13,173 bases of DNA from Elusimicrobiota bacterium. Lineage in GTDB: Bacteria > Omnitrophota > Gorgyraeia > Zapsychrales > Fredricksoniimonadaceae. Shown one piece after another: positions 1 through 6,672 of this stretch; position 1 is the first letter of the stretch, and every line of letters starts with the position of its first letter. The notes under the pieces are model-generated. The model was not told where the DNA came from. It worked only from the letters and a program-made list of their open reading frames with translations, and did not search any database. The stretch is from the NCBI GenBank assembly GCA_012514595.1, contig JAAYZZ010000197.1:1-13173 (forward strand). Direction: 5' to 3'. The position numbers and the translations under genes were made by a program.

Positions 1-334
1 CCGGACGGTCGCCGGTGGGCTTGAAGGGGACCTCGGACGGCTGCTGACAGTCCGCGCAGACGATCTGATACGTTGGCCGGACACGCGGCTCCGGGACGGA
101 GACGGGCCTGGATTCACCCCGGGCCGGAGGAGGCGTTCGATTCACACCGGGGACCGGATCGTGCGGCCGCACAGGGCCCGTAGCCGGGGCCGGGGCGCCC
201 AACCCTGGCGACCCGAGCCGGCTGATCACATGAGAGGCCATGGCCTCCATCTTTCGGTCCAGCACATCCACCTTCTCCTCAATGCGGCGCAACACGGCCG
301 CCAGATCCGCCTCGTTTGAAATGACCTTTCCCAT
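1..334 (-). CDS. CxxC-x17-CxxC zinc-ribbon protein, C-terminus cut by window edge
   Basis: This reading frame is open from an ATG at 334 to the window edge, about 111 residues. The first 35 residues are charged with a heptad-like pattern (LRRIEEKVDVLDRKMEAM) and probably form a short coiled coil. A Pro/Ala/Arg-rich linker follows. The visible end reads IVCADCQQPSEVPFKPTGDR. That matches the first half of the small CxxC-x17-CxxC zinc-ribbon domain, in which CADC is followed by 17 residues (with EVPFKPTGDRPVY near the end) and a second CxxC. The second pair falls outside the window. A good Shine-Dalgarno site (AGGAGAG, 337-343) fixes the start. The gene diverges from the redox operon at 428. 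Such proteins are small and uncharacterised; a structural or nucleic-acid-binding zinc role is inference only. Confidence 0.8.
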   Translation of the reverse strand, partial: MGKVISNEADLAAVLRRIEEKVDVLDRKMEAMASHVISRLGSPGLGAPAPATGPVRPHDPVPGVNRTPPPARGESRPVSVPEPRVRPTYQIVCADCQQPSEVPFKPTGDRP

Positions 335-393
335 ATCTCTCCTTTAAATGAAAACAGGACCTATCAATCTTTGTTCCGATTTATTTTAATTGT

Positions 394-421
394 TTTACAT
401 CGACCGCAAAGCGAATAAAAT
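394..421 (+). promoter_or_regulatory. Putative sigma-70 promoter for a leaderless transcript
   Basis: TTTACA (394-399) and TAAAAT (416-421) are separated by 16 nt. They lie in a short AT-rich stretch between the divergent genes. The -10 element ends 6 nt before the ATG at 428, so transcription would begin at or within a base or two of the start codon. There is no Shine-Dalgarno site before that ATG, which agrees with a leaderless mRNA. I found no equally good promoter for the divergent gene at 334, although an AT-rich TAAAAT (minus strand, 383-388) lies in the same interval. Confidence 0.42.
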
Positions 422-427
422 AAATTC

Positions 428-2029
428 ATGCGAAAGGCTCTTCCCCTGATTCTCTTCGCGCTTCTTCTGACCATCGGCGGACTCCTGCGCCAGCACCATG
501 ACAGCACCCCCAAGGATCGCGCCCCTTTCTCTTGCGAATCAAGTCTCCCGTCGGGAACTCTCTGCGAAAGAAGAACCGATCCCTTTCCCCATATTGCGGC
601 AAGCCCCCCTCAAGGAGAGACGGTCTATCTTGTCACCGCACAAGATCTCGACCTTCAGCCCCGCGGTTACGGCGGCCCCATGGACATCGGCGTCGTGCTG
701 AACGGGGAGGCCCGGATCAAAGATGTCCGGATCATCCGCCATCAGGAAAGCCCCTCCTACCTCAAAAGTATGGAAGCCTTCCTCCATCAATTCATGGGAA
801 AAGGTCCCACGGCCCCTCTGGAATTGAAGACCGATATCGATGCGATCACACGCGCCACGGTCTCAAGTGAAGCCGTGACCCTGGCAGTCCGACAGATCCG
901 GGACAGGTTCCGCAGAGAACTTCTCGGCATCCCCTCGTCACTTCCCAAACACAACCCTACCACACCCGTCGAGAAAATTCTCCTTTTCTCTACCGGCATC
1001 CTTCTTCTGATCTCAGGGACCCTGGCCATTATCCACCGGAACGTCACGCTACGCTGGATCACCATGGCCGGCGGGTTCCTTTTCTTCGGCCTGATGACCG
1101 CCTCCATGCTTTCGATCGTTCAGATCATCCATATCGGCCTGGGGAACAGCCCCTCCCCGTCCGTGAACATCCTCTGGTGGCTGACCCTCGTGATCGGCAT
1201 CGTCCCGACACTGCTCCTGGGGCGGATCTACTGCGGGACCCTGTGCCCTTTCGGGATTCTCCAGGAGGCCCTTCACAAAATGGTGCAGCATCCCGAAAAG
1301 ATACCGCCCTCCACGTATCGGGGCGCTCAAAGGACAAAAGTCCTTCTCTTGTTCGGACTGACCGCGCTCTGCCTGTGGCAGGGCAGCTCCCTTCCCGCCG
1401 AAGGAATGGAACCCTTCGTGCCGCTTTTTACCGGGACCGGGACCAGGATCGCCTGGGCCTTCATGGTCATGATGATCATCGCCTCGATCTTTTACTACCG
1501 GTTCTTCTGCGCGCACCTCTGCCCCGTCGGGGCGATGACCGGCCTCCTCAGCCGCTTCTCCCTGTTCAGGATCAAGCCGCAAAAAGGCTGCTCCTCCTGC
1601 GGACAGTGTGTGGCGGCCTGCCCTGTCCAGGCCATGGCCCCGGGCCGGTCTTCCGACGGAACGGACCGGCCGCTCGAGGTCGTCGTGGACCCGGCCGAAT
1701 GTCTGCTCTGCGGAAAGTGTCTCACGATATGTCCCGAACAATGCCTGCGCCTGTCCCGGACCGGCATCGTGGTCCAGGCCCATATTCCGAAAGAGACCGG
1801 AAGGCGCCAACGAGATGCCGCGGAAAGGATCTTCATCGCCTTTCTCCTGGGCGCCCTCCTTCTTCTGGGAGGCGTGGTCGGAAGTCGAATAGCCGAACCG
1901 CCTTTCCTCACAACAGCGCAAGACCCGGCATCCGCGGCGAATGATCCGGCGGGACAAAGACTAAAAGAGACCCTCGCCGCGGCCGGGCTCAGCCCTCATG
2001 AGGCCCGTTACTGGAGAGAGACACCATGA
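428..2029 (+). CDS. NosR/NapH-like membrane FMN-binding polyferredoxin
   Basis: This is a 533-residue membrane electron-transfer protein. An N-terminal hydrophobic segment (about 4-20) leads to an FMN-binding domain outside the cytoplasm (about 62-160). That domain has GYGGPMDIGVV (80-90) and the sequence DAITRAT (138-144). Thr144 corresponds to the Thr that carries covalent FMN in NosR/RnfG/NqrC proteins, where the usual motif is SGAT. About five membrane segments follow, with the NapH/CcoG-type pair CGTLCP (269-274) and CAHLCP (361-366). Two [4Fe-4S] ferredoxin motifs come next (Cys388/391/394/398 and Cys425/428/431/435), then a final membrane helix (about 468-487). The tail 488-533 ends in EARYWRETP. 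The likely role is to pass electrons between the quinone pool or flavin and a cytoplasmic partner. The downstream radical SAM gene overlaps by ATGA, which suggests that it is the partner (inference). No ApbE flavin transferase is present in the window. Confidence 0.88.
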   Translation: MRKALPLILFALLLTIGGLLRQHHDSTPKDRAPFSCESSLPSGTLCERRTDPFPHIAASPPQGETVYLVTAQDLDLQPRGYGGPMDIGVVLNGEARIKDVRIIRHQESPSYLKSMEAFLHQFMGKGPTAPLELKTDIDAITRATVSSEAVTLAVRQIRDRFRRELLGIPSSLPKHNPTTPVEKILLFSTGILLLISGTLAIIHRNVTLRWITMAGGFLFFGLMTASMLSIVQIIHIGLGNSPSPSVNILWWLTLVIGIVPTLLLGRIYCGTLCPFGILQEALHKMVQHPEKIPPSTYRGAQRTKVLLLFGLTALCLWQGSSLPAEGMEPFVPLFTGTGTRIAWAFMVMMIIASIFYYRFFCAHLCPVGAMTGLLSRFSLFRIKPQKGCSSCGQCVAACPVQAMAPGRSSDGTDRPLEVVVDPAECLLCGKCLTICPEQCLRLSRTGIVVQAHIPKETGRRQRDAAERIFIAFLLGALLLLGGVVGSRIAEPPFLTTAQDPASAANDPAGQRLKETLAAAGLSPHEARYWRETP

Positions 2030-3000
2030 GGACCGTGACCTGCGACCTGTGCCCGCGTCATTGCCGCCTGAAGGAAGGAGAGCGGGGCGACTGCCGTGTC
2101 CGGGCGAATATCGACGGGAAGCTCTATTCTCTCGTCTACGGAAAGGCCTGCGCCGCCCACGTGGACCCGATCGAAAAGAAACCTGTCTTTCATGTTCTTC
2201 CGGGGTCTTCCTCCTTCTCCATCGCCACCGCCGGATGCAACCTGCACTGCCTCTACTGCCAGAATTGGCAGATCTCCCAGCGCCCGCCGGAAGAAACGCC
2301 CAACATCGACCTTCCTCCCGCGAGCGTGGTGGAGAACGCGCGTCGTTACGACTGCCGGTCGATCGCCTACACCTACACCGACCCCATCGTCTTTTACGAA
2401 TACACCCTCGACACCTCGCGCCTCGCCAAAGACCAGGGACTGCTCAACATCCTCGTCACGGCAGGATACATCGAACAGGAACCGCTCAAGGCCCTGTGCC
2501 CCTTCATCACAGCCGCGAACGTGGACCTCAAGGGCATGAGCGATGACTTTTATCGACGGATGTCACAGGGGACACTGACCCCGGTCCTGGAGGCCATCCT
2601 GACCATGAAAAGGATGGGAGTTCACGTCGAGATCACAAATCTTCTTGTCCCGACGTGGAACGACACCGACAAGGACATCCTGGCCCTCATCCGCTGGATC
2701 AAAGAGCATTGCGGCAGCGATACGCCGCTCCACTTTTCGCGGTTCTGGCCCACGCATGAACTCCAAAACCTCCCCCCCACGCCAGAAGAGACCCTCACCC
2801 ATGCCTGGGAACTGGCCCGGGCCGAAGGGCTCTCATTTGTGTATGCCGGAAATATGCCCGGACACCCGGGAAACAACACCTTCTGCCCGGGCTGCGGCAA
2901 GATCTTGATCCGTCGCCGGGGATACCAGATCCTGAGCAGCAATCTTGCCGAGGGGACCTGTGATGCCTGCGGGAGCAGGATCCCGGGGATCTGGAAATAG
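2026..3000 (+). CDS. amrS: AmmeMemoRadiSam-type radical SAM enzyme (AmrS-like)
   Basis: This is a 324-residue radical SAM protein of the AmrS (pyruvate-formate-lyase-activase-related) family. The cluster motif CNLHCLYC has Cys71, Cys75 and Cys78. The N-terminus carries the family CDLCPRHC signature (Cys6, 9, 13) and GDC (Cys23). The middle has the family strings DPIEKKP, YTDPIVFYEY and VDLKG. The C-terminus has two CxxC pairs (Cys287/290 and Cys312/315) and ends PGIWK, as family members do. The start ATG overlaps the stop of the membrane redox gene (ATGA) behind a GGAGAGAG ribosome-binding site, so the two are translationally coupled. The usual AMMECR1 and MEMO1 partners are not in this window. 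The family's reaction is not established to my knowledge. The protein begins about nine residues later than typical members, whose missing EAxYY-like segment appears at the end of the upstream protein. Confidence 0.88.
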   Translation: MRTVTCDLCPRHCRLKEGERGDCRVRANIDGKLYSLVYGKACAAHVDPIEKKPVFHVLPGSSSFSIATAGCNLHCLYCQNWQISQRPPEETPNIDLPPASVVENARRYDCRSIAYTYTDPIVFYEYTLDTSRLAKDQGLLNILVTAGYIEQEPLKALCPFITAANVDLKGMSDDFYRRMSQGTLTPVLEAILTMKRMGVHVEITNLLVPTWNDTDKDILALIRWIKEHCGSDTPLHFSRFWPTHELQNLPPTPEETLTHAWELARAEGLSFVYAGNMPGHPGNNTFCPGCGKILIRRRGYQILSSNLAEGTCDACGSRIPGIWK

Positions 3001-3013
3001 AAAGGCCACCCCT

Positions 3014-3157
3014 ATGACCCGTCGGGAATTCCTAAAAACCCTTCTCACATGTCTGGCCGGACTCTTTCTGGCACGCTTCTTGTGGCTGTCAAAGAGCGCA
3101 GGGACAGGTCTCAGAGAGGCGCTCTTTTATCATTCGGACGACGGATTGGCTGGCTGA
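3014..3157 (+). CDS. Tat-signal microprotein of 47 residues, possibly a remnant
   Basis: This short reading frame begins 14 nt after the radical SAM stop, with AAAGG 8 nt before the ATG. It encodes a twin-arginine leader (TRREFLK, residues 2-8), then one hydrophobic helix (about 9-24), and ends LREALFYHSDDGLAG. The Tat motif is close to the SRRxFLK consensus and the product lies in the same operon, so I think it is or was a real gene. The ending resembles the EALFYxxxxDG segment that opens many AmrS proteins. It may therefore be a membrane-anchored microprotein that works with AmrS, or the truncated start of a second, Tat-exported AmrS copy. Its last 28 nt overlap the end of the convergent gene at 3130. 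The longer frame opening at 2945 inside the radical SAM gene looks non-coding. Confidence 0.6.
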   Translation: MTRREFLKTLLTCLAGLFLARFLWLSKSAGTGLREALFYHSDDGLAG

Positions 3158-5292
3158 GAGAGGGAGACCGCCCAGACCAAGAAATTCAACATGGCCGCGA
3201 TGAGAAGCGTGGCGGCCAGGCCGATCAGCGGAATAAAGAACAGACCGCAGAGAAGGACCCCCAGGGCGGCCCCGGCCACGTCGAGACCATAAAGGATCCC
3301 GGCTCTCTTGCGCGCGGTCCGGACCGTCATCCCAAACTGCCGCCCCCCGATGACCCCCGCGATCAAAGAGGCCAGAAAGAACAGCGGGCCGGTCAGTCTT
3401 TCGTCGAAAAATGTCCCTTGCGACAAAATGATGAGACTCACCAGAAAAAGAACGGCCAGCAGCTGGATCCGCCGCAGGTCCAGAAATCCGACCTCGCGCT
3501 GAAAAGAAACGCTCGCGGCCCCCAATGCCGCCCCCAACATGAACGTCCCATTGAGCGCCCCGATCCATCCGAACAGAACACCGAAAAGCGACTGAAAATA
3601 AAGAAGGATGGATACCTGCGCCATCATCTGGGTCATCCCGCAGGTCACGGCCACCGCCCCCGGAACCCCCGCCGGAGAAAAGGCCAGGACCAGGATCCCT
3701 GCTCCCACAAGAAGGATCGCCAACGCGACAACCAGAGGCCTTTCGGCCAGGGCGAGGACCCGCCCGACAACGGATGAAAAACGGGTGGAGACAAAGACCG
3801 CGGCCCGGATCACGGCATACGGACGCGCATCGGTATTCAGTGCTGCGGGCCTCTGCGCGATCCTCTCCGCCAGACGCATCCGGATCGGATCGAAGCGGCC
3901 AAGGAATGCGTACGGCTCCAGGAACCTCGTCGAGACCCCATGAGCGTGAAGGGCAGAAAGAAGACCTTCTCCGTCAAGAGAGACCTGGGCAGGATCTTCA
4001 GCGGCCAGAAAGACCATCCGTTCCCCCCACAGAAGACGGACCGCGGGGAAGACATCCTGCAGCGTCACCTCAAGCGTGGCCAAAAGGGCCTCCGCCTCGG
4101 GATTGATCGCGTTCTCGCCCCCTGAAGCAAATGTGACAAAGACCCCCCCGGGCCTCAAGGCCCGTCGGGCCTCCTCGAAATACTCCCGGGTGAAATAACG
4201 GTTCAGGGACAAAGACAACGGATCCGGCGCCCGCGAGACGATCACATCATAACGCCGCAACGCCCCCCGGATATGCCGGCGCGCCTCTCCCTTGATGACC
4301 CGCACCCGGTCATGATCAAGGAGGATCGCCTCTGATGGGATCAGGGCGCGAAGGAGCACAAGACGCTCCGGATCCTGCTCCACGCAATCGACAAGGACCT
4401 CCGGATATTTCAGGGCCTCGGTGAGCACGCCCCCATCACACCCGACGATGAGAACTTGACGGGGATGTCCCTGTGTCAGAAATCCGTAATGAACGGTCTC
4501 TTCGCTCCCGAGAAAGTCCCCGGAACTATAAGAGAGATGTCCATCCTCAAAGAGATTCGCCTGCCCGTGACGGATCACCCCCATCACCCGGCCGTAGACC
4601 GTATCTTCGACCCGTACCGCGCTCATCCCGGGCCACTGTCTTTTCCAGAGAGCCTGATCGGCCCGCGTCACAAGAAAAAGACCGGAAAACCCAGAAACCC
4701 CTAACAGAACGAACACCAGTGCGGGACGCCCGATGAAAAAGAAAAAAAGGGCAAAGTGACCAAGCGCGAGCGCGCAGGCGATCGCCAGCGCGGGGATAGG
4801 ACAAAGAAAGAACAGCGTGGCCCCCGCGCCTCCCGCCACAAACCCCAGGGCCTCCCAGACGTAGATCCCGATCCCCCGTTCCGCTGCGGAGTCCTCCTTC
4901 ACCCAGGACACCAGGGCGGAGAAAAGCGCCCCATACCCCAGACAGAGAGGAACAACCAACAGGCCCGCCAAAGGTCCGACGGAGAACGCATCGACCACCA
5001 TCCCCGCTGGAAGACCGATCCAGACCCGCAGCATCCGCGCCGCGAAAAAGGAGGCCAGGAACAGAACGCCCGTGCCGACAAGGATCCGGAGTGTCCATGC
5101 CCGCCCAGGACGGAGATGCAGGGCGGCCCCGACCCCTGTGGCCAGAAGCCATCCGGCCATCAAGAAGGCATAGAGCCCTTCATGGCCTCCGAAGGCCGAC
5201 ATGACCTCACGCAAAAGAAGGACCTGGGCCAGGGATGAAGAGAGGCCCAGAAAGAGCGCAGAAAGGACAAGGGCGGGTTTGATCCGTCGCAT
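3130..5292 (-). CDS. Membrane-synthase-membrane protein with degenerate spermidine synthase domain
   Basis: This 720-residue protein has an N-terminal block of about seven membrane helices (1-210), a spermidine-synthase-like Rossmann domain (about 225-490) and a second block of about seven helices (500-710). The fold is supported by VLIVGCDGG (280-288), RALRPGGVFV (377-386) and LNTDARPY (485-492). Several signature residues have changed: GGGDG is GCDGG, the acidic VDID is VEQD, GDA is GEA, and the catalytic-loop DxxDP is SRAPDP (353-358), so its first Asp is missing. Aminopropyl transfer in the normal way is therefore doubtful. It may bind a nucleoside ligand, use another substrate or act as a membrane carrier. 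The segments GIYVWEALGFVAGG (142-155) and GILYGLDVAGAALG (665-678) match each other, so the two membrane blocks are probably related. No ribosome-binding site precedes the ATG, and a strong terminator ends 7 nt upstream. Confidence 0.85.
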   Translation of the reverse strand: MRRIKPALVLSALFLGLSSSLAQVLLLREVMSAFGGHEGLYAFLMAGWLLATGVGAALHLRPGRAWTLRILVGTGVLFLASFFAARMLRVWIGLPAGMVVDAFSVGPLAGLLVVPLCLGYGALFSALVSWVKEDSAAERGIGIYVWEALGFVAGGAGATLFFLCPIPALAIACALALGHFALFFFFIGRPALVFVLLGVSGFSGLFLVTRADQALWKRQWPGMSAVRVEDTVYGRVMGVIRHGQANLFEDGHLSYSSGDFLGSEETVHYGFLTQGHPRQVLIVGCDGGVLTEALKYPEVLVDCVEQDPERLVLLRALIPSEAILLDHDRVRVIKGEARRHIRGALRRYDVIVSRAPDPLSLSLNRYFTREYFEEARRALRPGGVFVTFASGGENAINPEAEALLATLEVTLQDVFPAVRLLWGERMVFLAAEDPAQVSLDGEGLLSALHAHGVSTRFLEPYAFLGRFDPIRMRLAERIAQRPAALNTDARPYAVIRAAVFVSTRFSSVVGRVLALAERPLVVALAILLVGAGILVLAFSPAGVPGAVAVTCGMTQMMAQVSILLYFQSLFGVLFGWIGALNGTFMLGAALGAASVSFQREVGFLDLRRIQLLAVLFLVSLIILSQGTFFDERLTGPLFFLASLIAGVIGGRQFGMTVRTARKRAGILYGLDVAGAALGVLLCGLFFIPLIGLAATLLIAAMLNFLVWAVSLSQPANPSSE

Positions 5293-5299
5293 AGAAAAG

Positions 5300-5334
5300 A
5301 AAAAGCGCGGATGCTTTCAACATCCGCGCTTTTT
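5300..5334 (-). terminator. Strong intrinsic terminator between two minus-strand genes
   Basis: A perfect 14-bp stem (5300-5313 pairing with 5321-5334) closes a 7-nt loop. The core is GCGCGGATG/CATCCGCGC, and T-rich tracts lie on both flanks. On the minus strand it follows the stop of the gene at 5353 by 18 nt and is followed by TTTTTCTTTTCT directly before the ATG at 5292. It should end transcripts from the 6033 gene. It is symmetrical enough to work on either strand, but the plus strand has no gene running into it. Confidence 0.88.
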
Positions 5335-5352
5335 ATCAAAGAGCCCGTGAAG

Positions 5353-6033
5353 TTACTTGTTCATGTTCTGCTTATTATAAAAATCCCAAAGGACCTTGGC
5401 CGCGAGGTCCTTCCCGCCGAGCCCAAAGGCCAGGGCGAGCATGAAACACACCGCCGCAAAAAAGATCTGGAACGTGGTGGTCACAAAGAAACTCGCGATG
5501 TTGAGCGCGTCGAGCGCCAGGACCGCCGTGAGGACCAGGATCGCCCCCTTCGAGATGCTCGCCAGGAACTCCGCACGCGGAAGGTTCGCATTCGCGGCCA
5601 TGGTCCTGACCGCCCCGGAAATAAGACCGGCCACGAACATTCCGATGAAGACCACGAACACCGCCACGATCACGTTCGGGATATAGCCGATGATCTTCTC
5701 AAGAATGTCCGCCGCGACCGTCAGGCCGATCGCGTCGACCGTGACCGCCAGGGCCACGATGATGACCGCCCAGTAGACCAAGGCCCCCAAAAGAGCCGTG
5801 GGAGTCAGCGTGACCCCTCCCTTGTTCAGGATATCGGTAAGGCCGTACTTGTTGGCAACATCATTGAACTTCAAAGCCTGAAAGACCTTCTGCACCAATC
5901 CGCTCAAGACCCTTGCGATGATCCACCCCAAAAGGAGGATGGCCATTGCCCCGATGAATATCAGAAGAAAATCACCGATCTTGCTCAGGATGCTGCTGGT
6001 GGGTCCCCAAAAGATCAATTTCCATCCTTCCAT
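5353..6033 (-). CDS. TM-helix / small mechanosensitive-channel-like membrane protein
   Basis: This is a 226-residue, very hydrophobic protein with about five membrane segments: 22-44, 82-104, 115-142, 160-178 and 186-206. Segments such as IGAMAILLLGWIIARVL and IGYIPNVIVAVFVVFIG match the conserved TM-helix repeat found in many MscS-related proteins. The end LAFGLGGKDLAAKVL (201-215) is the typical closing motif of that group. It has no MscS beta or cytoplasmic vestibule domain, so channel activity cannot be assumed. AGGAGGGG (about 6040-6047) sets the start. An AT-rich promoter-like TATATAAT lies about 45 nt upstream and a strong terminator follows, so it may be a single transcription unit. 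Its position among membrane polyamine-type genes is suggestive, but a functional link is inference. Confidence 0.78.
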   Translation of the reverse strand: MEGWKLIFWGPTSSILSKIGDFLLIFIGAMAILLLGWIIARVLSGLVQKVFQALKFNDVANKYGLTDILNKGGVTLTPTALLGALVYWAVIIVALAVTVDAIGLTVAADILEKIIGYIPNVIVAVFVVFIGMFVAGLISGAVRTMAANANLPRAEFLASISKGAILVLTAVLALDALNIASFFVTTTFQIFFAAVCFMLALAFGLGGKDLAAKVLWDFYNKQNMNK

Positions 6034-6080
6034 ACCTACCCCTCCTTTTTGACGCTCTCTTTTACTGAACGAACAAATTC

Positions 6081-6091
6081 ATTATATACCA
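6081..6091 (-). promoter_or_regulatory. Possible extended -10 promoter for the gene at 6033
   Basis: The minus strand reads TGGTATATAAT. This can be read as an extended -10 (TGG before TATATA) or as TATAAT at 6081-6086. I see no good -35 hexamer. The 5' untranslated region would be about 40 nt and would contain the clear AGGAGGGG site. Confidence 0.33.
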
Positions 6092-6134
6092 AAAGAGGCT
6101 CTGCCCTCTGTTTGTTTCAGATTTCTTTCCGGGA

Positions 6135-6620
6135 TCACGCTGGTCGTCGGATGATCCGCACCGCCCAGGCTATCAACCCCATCAACATCCAGCCCAGGCG
6201 AAGAAGCCAATGAGCAACATACGGCCCCAGAACAACACCTGTGTTAAAAAGGACCCTGACCCACCCATCGAAAAGATCGGCCACATAAAGAGGGTAGGCC
6301 ATAACGCAACCCCAGACGATCACCAAAAGAAAGAGCAGGATCCACTCCTGAGCCAGCTGTTTTTGTCGGCCGGACGTAAAGAAATAATTCGCGACCAGAT
6401 AAGCCCGGATGACGGACCGGATCAACAGCATGACAGATCGGGCGGAAAAATAAACAAGATACGGCCCCCACATGATGAGGAAATTCTCAAGAGCCTGGGA
6501 CGGATCCTTCAGGGCCCGGGTCAGAAAAAGAGGCAGGAACATCGCGGCGGCCCAAAAACAGCCGATGACGAGGAACATCAACCATTCGCCTGCGAGGAAC
6601 TTCTTCAGCTTAAGGTCCAT
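6135..6620 (-). CDS. Unrecognised 4-helix membrane protein built from an 80-residue tandem repeat
   Basis: I do not recognise this 161-residue protein. It is two copies of one module aligned without gaps at an offset of exactly 80 residues. Identical positions include Leu9/89, Ala10/90, Glu12/92, Trp13/93, Trp23/103, Met27/107, Pro30/110, Leu31/111, Gly52/132, Pro53/133, Tyr54/134 and Arg61/141. Each module has two hydrophobic segments (about 13-33 and 44-70; 93-113 and 122-153). The first segment opens with an LAxEW motif and the second has GPY followed by an Arg seven residues later. This makes a pseudo-twofold four-helix membrane protein. A GAGGGG site precedes the ATG. The gene has its own near-consensus promoter immediately behind the spermidine synthase stop. 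A small transporter, channel or scaffold is possible, but nothing decides among them. Confidence 0.8.
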   Translation of the reverse strand: MDLKLKKFLAGEWLMFLVIGCFWAAAMFLPLFLTRALKDPSQALENFLIMWGPYLVYFSARSVMLLIRSVIRAYLVANYFFTSGRQKQLAQEWILLFLLVIVWGCVMAYPLYVADLFDGWVRVLFNTGVVLGPYVAHWLLRLGWMLMGLIAWAVRIIRRPA

Positions 6621-6643
6621 GGGTCCCCTCTGTTAACGCGCTC

Positions 6644-6672
6644 ATTATAATAATCGATCCGGAATTAATCAA
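6644..6672 (-). promoter_or_regulatory. Near-consensus sigma-70 promoter for the repeat membrane protein
   Basis: On the minus strand TTGATT (6667-6672) and a perfect TATAAT (6644-6649) are separated by exactly 17 nt. The -35 element overlaps the TGA stop of the spermidine synthase gene (6669-6671). Transcription would start near 6637, about 17 nt before the ATG at 6620, leaving room for the GAGGGG ribosome-binding site. This is the best promoter in the window. Confidence 0.68.

Noticed and set aside
2020..2032. Programmed -1 frameshift joining the redox protein and the radical SAM enzyme
   Set aside because: No slippery heptamer is present at the overlap, and the downstream gene has its own ATG and ribosome-binding site. 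The protein-level match is kept as a finding.
3049..3777. A 242-residue plus-strand frame after the radical SAM gene
   Set aside because: Composition is low-complexity polar (Gln, Arg, Pro, Asp) and it mirrors the C-terminal membrane block of the minus-strand gene; no ribosome-binding site.
5300..5334. Palindrome considered as a recombination or attachment site
   Set aside because: The stem-loop with T-rich flanks immediately after a stop codon is fully explained as an intrinsic terminator.
6091..6109. Hairpin AGAGG/CCTCT followed by a few T on the minus strand, as terminator of the repeat membrane protein
   Set aside because: The stem is only 5 bp and the T run is 3-4 nt; too weak to call.
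5311..6213. A 300-residue plus-strand frame opposite the TM-helix gene
   Set aside because: It is extremely rich in Asp, Arg, Gln and His with no hydrophobic core, the usual antisense image of a membrane-protein gene; it also begins in the terminator.
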